This document shows, one piece after another, positions 62,205 through 64,000 of a stretch of 64,000 bases of DNA. Below the pieces are notes generated by a model. It saw nothing but the letters and a program-made list of their open reading frames with translations. It was not told the DNA's origin and did not search any database. This stretch comes from Rhodospirillaceae bacterium (GTDB lineage: Bacteria; Pseudomonadota; Alphaproteobacteria; UBA8366; Aestuariispiraceae): contig PAQY01000002.1 of NCBI GenBank assembly GCA_002709955.1, positions 232,448 to 296,447 on the forward strand. Reading direction: 5' to 3'. The translations under genes were made by a program, and so were the position numbers. The first letter of the stretch is position 1; every line of letters starts with the position of its first letter.

Positions 62205-64000
62205 TTACCCAATCCGTGCCTTCACGTAAGAGCCTGGCGCGGGTTCTATTGTCTTTTTGCCACAGCCGGGCGGGCGGGCGTCGGTCTGGGCACCGTCGAA
62301 TTTATCCAGCCAGGTCTTCCATTCCGGCCACCAGGAGCCTTCGTGATGGGTGGCTTTTTCCAGCCAGGCCTCTGGATCCTTCACCTTGCGGTTATACAGC
62401 CAATAGCCATATTTCGGCTTGTCGGGATTGGGCGGGTTGATCACGCCTGCAATATGCCCTGATCCGGCCAGACAGAATTTCACCGGCCCGGAATAGGTAT
62501 TCACGGCGGCATAGGTGGATTTCCAAGGCGCAATATGGTCTTCGCGCGTTGACAGGACAAAGGTCGGCGTCTTGATGCTCGACAGGTCAATCGGCACGCC
62601 ATCCAATTCAATGCCGCCCGGCTCGATCAGCTTATTTTCCAGATACATCTTGCGCAGATAGAAGGAATGCATTGCTGCGGGCATGCGGGTTGAATCGCTG
62701 TTCCAGTATAACAGATCGAACGGGAAGGGGTCCTTACCCATCAGATAGTTATTCACCACAAAGGACCAGATCAGATCATTGGCGCGCAGCATGTTGAACG
62801 TGGTCGCCATTTCCGACCCTTCCAGATAACCGCGCTCATTCATCTTGGCTTCCATGGATGCCAATTGTTCCTCGTCGATGAAGACTTCCAACTCTCCGGC
62901 TTCGGCAAAATCGATCATCGTGGTGAAATAGGTGACGGATTTGACCTTCTTCTCCTGCCCTTTCGCCTTCAGATAGGCCAGTGTCGCAGCGGTCAGCGTG
63001 CCCCCCAGGCAATAGCCGATCATATTCACCGCAGGCTCGCCGGTCAGGTCCATAATCTTGTCAATCGCGGTGACCGGGCCTTCCAGCATATAGTCGGTAA
63101 AGTTTTTCTGGGCCAGGGAGGCGTCCGGGTTCACCCAGGAGACGACAAAAACCGTCAATCCCTGAGAAACCGCCCATTTGATGAAGCTGTTCTTCTCCCG
63201 CAGGTCCAGGATGTAGAATTTGTTGATCCAGGGCGGGACGATCAGCAAGGGCACTTTATGAACTGTTTCCGTGGTCGGGGCATACTGGATCAATTGTATC
63301 AGGTCATTCTGATAGACCACTTCCCCCGGGGATGTGGCCAGATTGCCGCCAACTTCAAACGCGTCAGGGTCGGTCATGGAAATCTTCAGCTTGCCCTTGC
63401 CACGTTCAATATCGTCCAGCATGTTTTCCAGACCGCGAACCAGATTTTCCCCTTTGGTATCCAGGGTTTCCCGCAAAACTTCCGGATTGGTCAGGACAAA
63501 ATTGGTCGGGGCCATCGCATCGGCAAACTGGCGGGTATAGAAGTCGACCTTTTTCATCGCCTTCTCGTCCAGGCCTTCCACATCATGGACCGTTGACTGC
63601 ATATAGCGGGCGGTCAGCAAATAGGACTGTTTGATATAGTCAAATAGTGTGTTTTCAGTCCAGGTGGCATCCTTGAACCGTCGATCATCTTTCTGTGGTG
63701 CAATCGTTTCTTCGGATTCCTGCCCCAGCATTTTGCGGGTCGTTGCCGTCCACAGATTAAGATAGTCCGTCCACAGGGTCAGGTTCGCCTGTAGCACAGA
63801 CGATGGGTTTTTCATCATCGCCTGGGTCATTTCCAGAAAGGTCTGACCGATATGCATCGGGTCGCCATGACCAAAGGGACTTTCCGTGTCTTTTGCCTGG
63901 CGTTGCAGAAAATCCTGAACCAGTCGCTGGCTGCGTTCCGCAATAGCGACCATGTTATGCGACCACTCGACCGGGTCCCCCCAGGTCTGTGGATCGTCGG
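62205..64000 (-). CDS. phaC: Class I poly(3-hydroxyalkanoate) synthase, 5' end outside window
   Basis: At least 597 codons visible. The lipase-like box IGYCLGGTL holds the nucleophile Cys; the catalytic Asp and His follow in STREDHIAPW and AGSGHIAGVINPP. PhaC polymerises 3-hydroxyacyl-CoA into PHB granules. The frame is open from 63953 (a Met) up to the window edge, with the family-like DPVEWSHNMVAIAERSQRLV (split), so the true start is beyond 64000 and the internal Met is not the start. Convergent with the LdtR-like gene. Confidence 0.94.
   Translation of the reverse strand, partial: DDPQTWGDPVEWSHNMVAIAERSQRLVQDFLQRQAKDTESPFGHGDPMHIGQTFLEMTQAMMKNPSSVLQANLTLWTDYLNLWTATTRKMLGQESEETIAPQKDDRRFKDATWTENTLFDYIKQSYLLTARYMQSTVHDVEGLDEKAMKKVDFYTRQFADAMAPTNFVLTNPEVLRETLDTKGENLVRGLENMLDDIERGKGKLKISMTDPDAFEVGGNLATSPGEVVYQNDLIQLIQYAPTTETVHKVPLLIVPPWINKFYILDLREKNSFIKWAVSQGLTVFVVSWVNPDASLAQKNFTDYMLEGPVTAIDKIMDLTGEPAVNMIGYCLGGTLTAATLAYLKAKGQEKKVKSVTYFTTMIDFAEAGELEVFIDEEQLASMEAKMNERGYLEGSEMATTFNMLRANDLIWSFVVNNYLMGKDPFPFDLLYWNSDSTRMPAAMHSFYLRKMYLENKLIEPGGIELDGVPIDLSSIKTPTFVLSTREDHIAPWKSTYAAVNTYSGPVKFCLAGSGHIAGVINPPNPDKPKYGYWLYNRKVKDPEAWLEKATHHEGSWWPEWKTWLDKFDGAQTDARPPGCGKKTIEPAPGSYVKARIG

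Noticed and set aside
63953-63953. Met at 63953 as the phaC start
   Set aside because: The frame continues open to the window edge with family-like sequence, so the gene starts outside.
1-64000. tRNA, rRNA, insertion sequences, prophage or integrase genes
   Set aside because: Scanned for transposase, integrase and phage structural motifs among the proteins and for tRNA-like T-arm signals in the gaps; none was found by eye. A tRNAscan or IS search would settle it.

Overview
The window reads as a chromosomal segment of a free-living, probably marine alphaproteobacterium of the Rhodospirillales type. This rests on gene content only: a class I PHA synthase, an NADP-type isocitrate dehydrogenase, a complete C-P lyase core with a DUF1045 protein, an LdtR-like MarR regulator, a DUF2336 protein, a cereblon-like CULT protein very like the one known from Magnetospirillum, and a DMSP-lyase-type cupin. 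Genes are densely packed, with many 4-base stop/start overlaps (ATGA or GTGA). I found no phage, transposon, CRISPR array, rRNA or tRNA.

Layout. 1-3.2 kb: end of an unknown gene coupled to a GNAT gene, a reverse-strand SDR, then yicC-gmk. 3.2-8.1 kb (reverse): a likely operon of a small helical protein, MeaB GTPase, Rieske oxygenase, RraA-like protein and an AMP-forming ligase. 9.0-11.6 kb: two overlapping genes of unknown family. 11.7-13.7 kb: a guanidine-II (mini-ykkC) riboswitch driving a Gdx/SugE exporter, then a long structured leader (probably the alphaproteobacterial speF RNA) before an ornithine-decarboxylase-family gene. 13.7-18.0 kb: a glycine-zipper protein with its SD inside a 13-bp hairpin, then hisB-hisH-hisA-hisF-hisE-HIT. 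18-22 kb: MFS transporter, FemAB-like acyltransferase, AraC regulator, and a LapG-like periplasmic cysteine protease. 22.1-26.5 kb: a membrane Cache-PAS receptor with a degenerate HD-GYP domain (divergent from lapG), a PPP-type phosphatase and hldE. 26.5-29.5 kb: SCO1 with two exported Cys/His proteins, and an MFS transporter followed by a 38-bp tandem hairpin repeat. 29.7-34.7 kb: gatA-gatC, ruvX, an SDR, the CULT protein, a MoxR ATPase and an unknown protein. 34.7-43.3 kb: phnF divergent from phnGHIJKLMN, with DUF1045 and GNAT genes. 43.5-53 kb: LysR, M23 peptidase plus bactofilin, DUF2336, CoxE-like VWA protein, lipoprotein, psd-pssA and a LysM protein. 53.2-64 kb: LOG protein, yghU, icd-GNAT-DMSP lyase, EamA transporter and GST, valine-catabolism genes (HIBYL-CoA hydrolase, 3-hydroxyisobutyrate dehydrogenase), LdtR-like regulator and phaC, which runs off the window.

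Working together. The best-supported units are the his operon, the C-P lyase operon behind PhnF operators, guanidine sensing and export, the SCO1 copper-handling trio, and the valine-degradation pair. More speculative are a LapG/pseudo-HD-GYP surface-signalling pair, a Rieske/RraA/ligase metabolic cassette, a DMSP-to-acrylate step, and the two-gene unknown operon at 9-11.6 kb. Start codons were chosen by SD position and often differ from the longest open frame; where the choice is open the entry says so.
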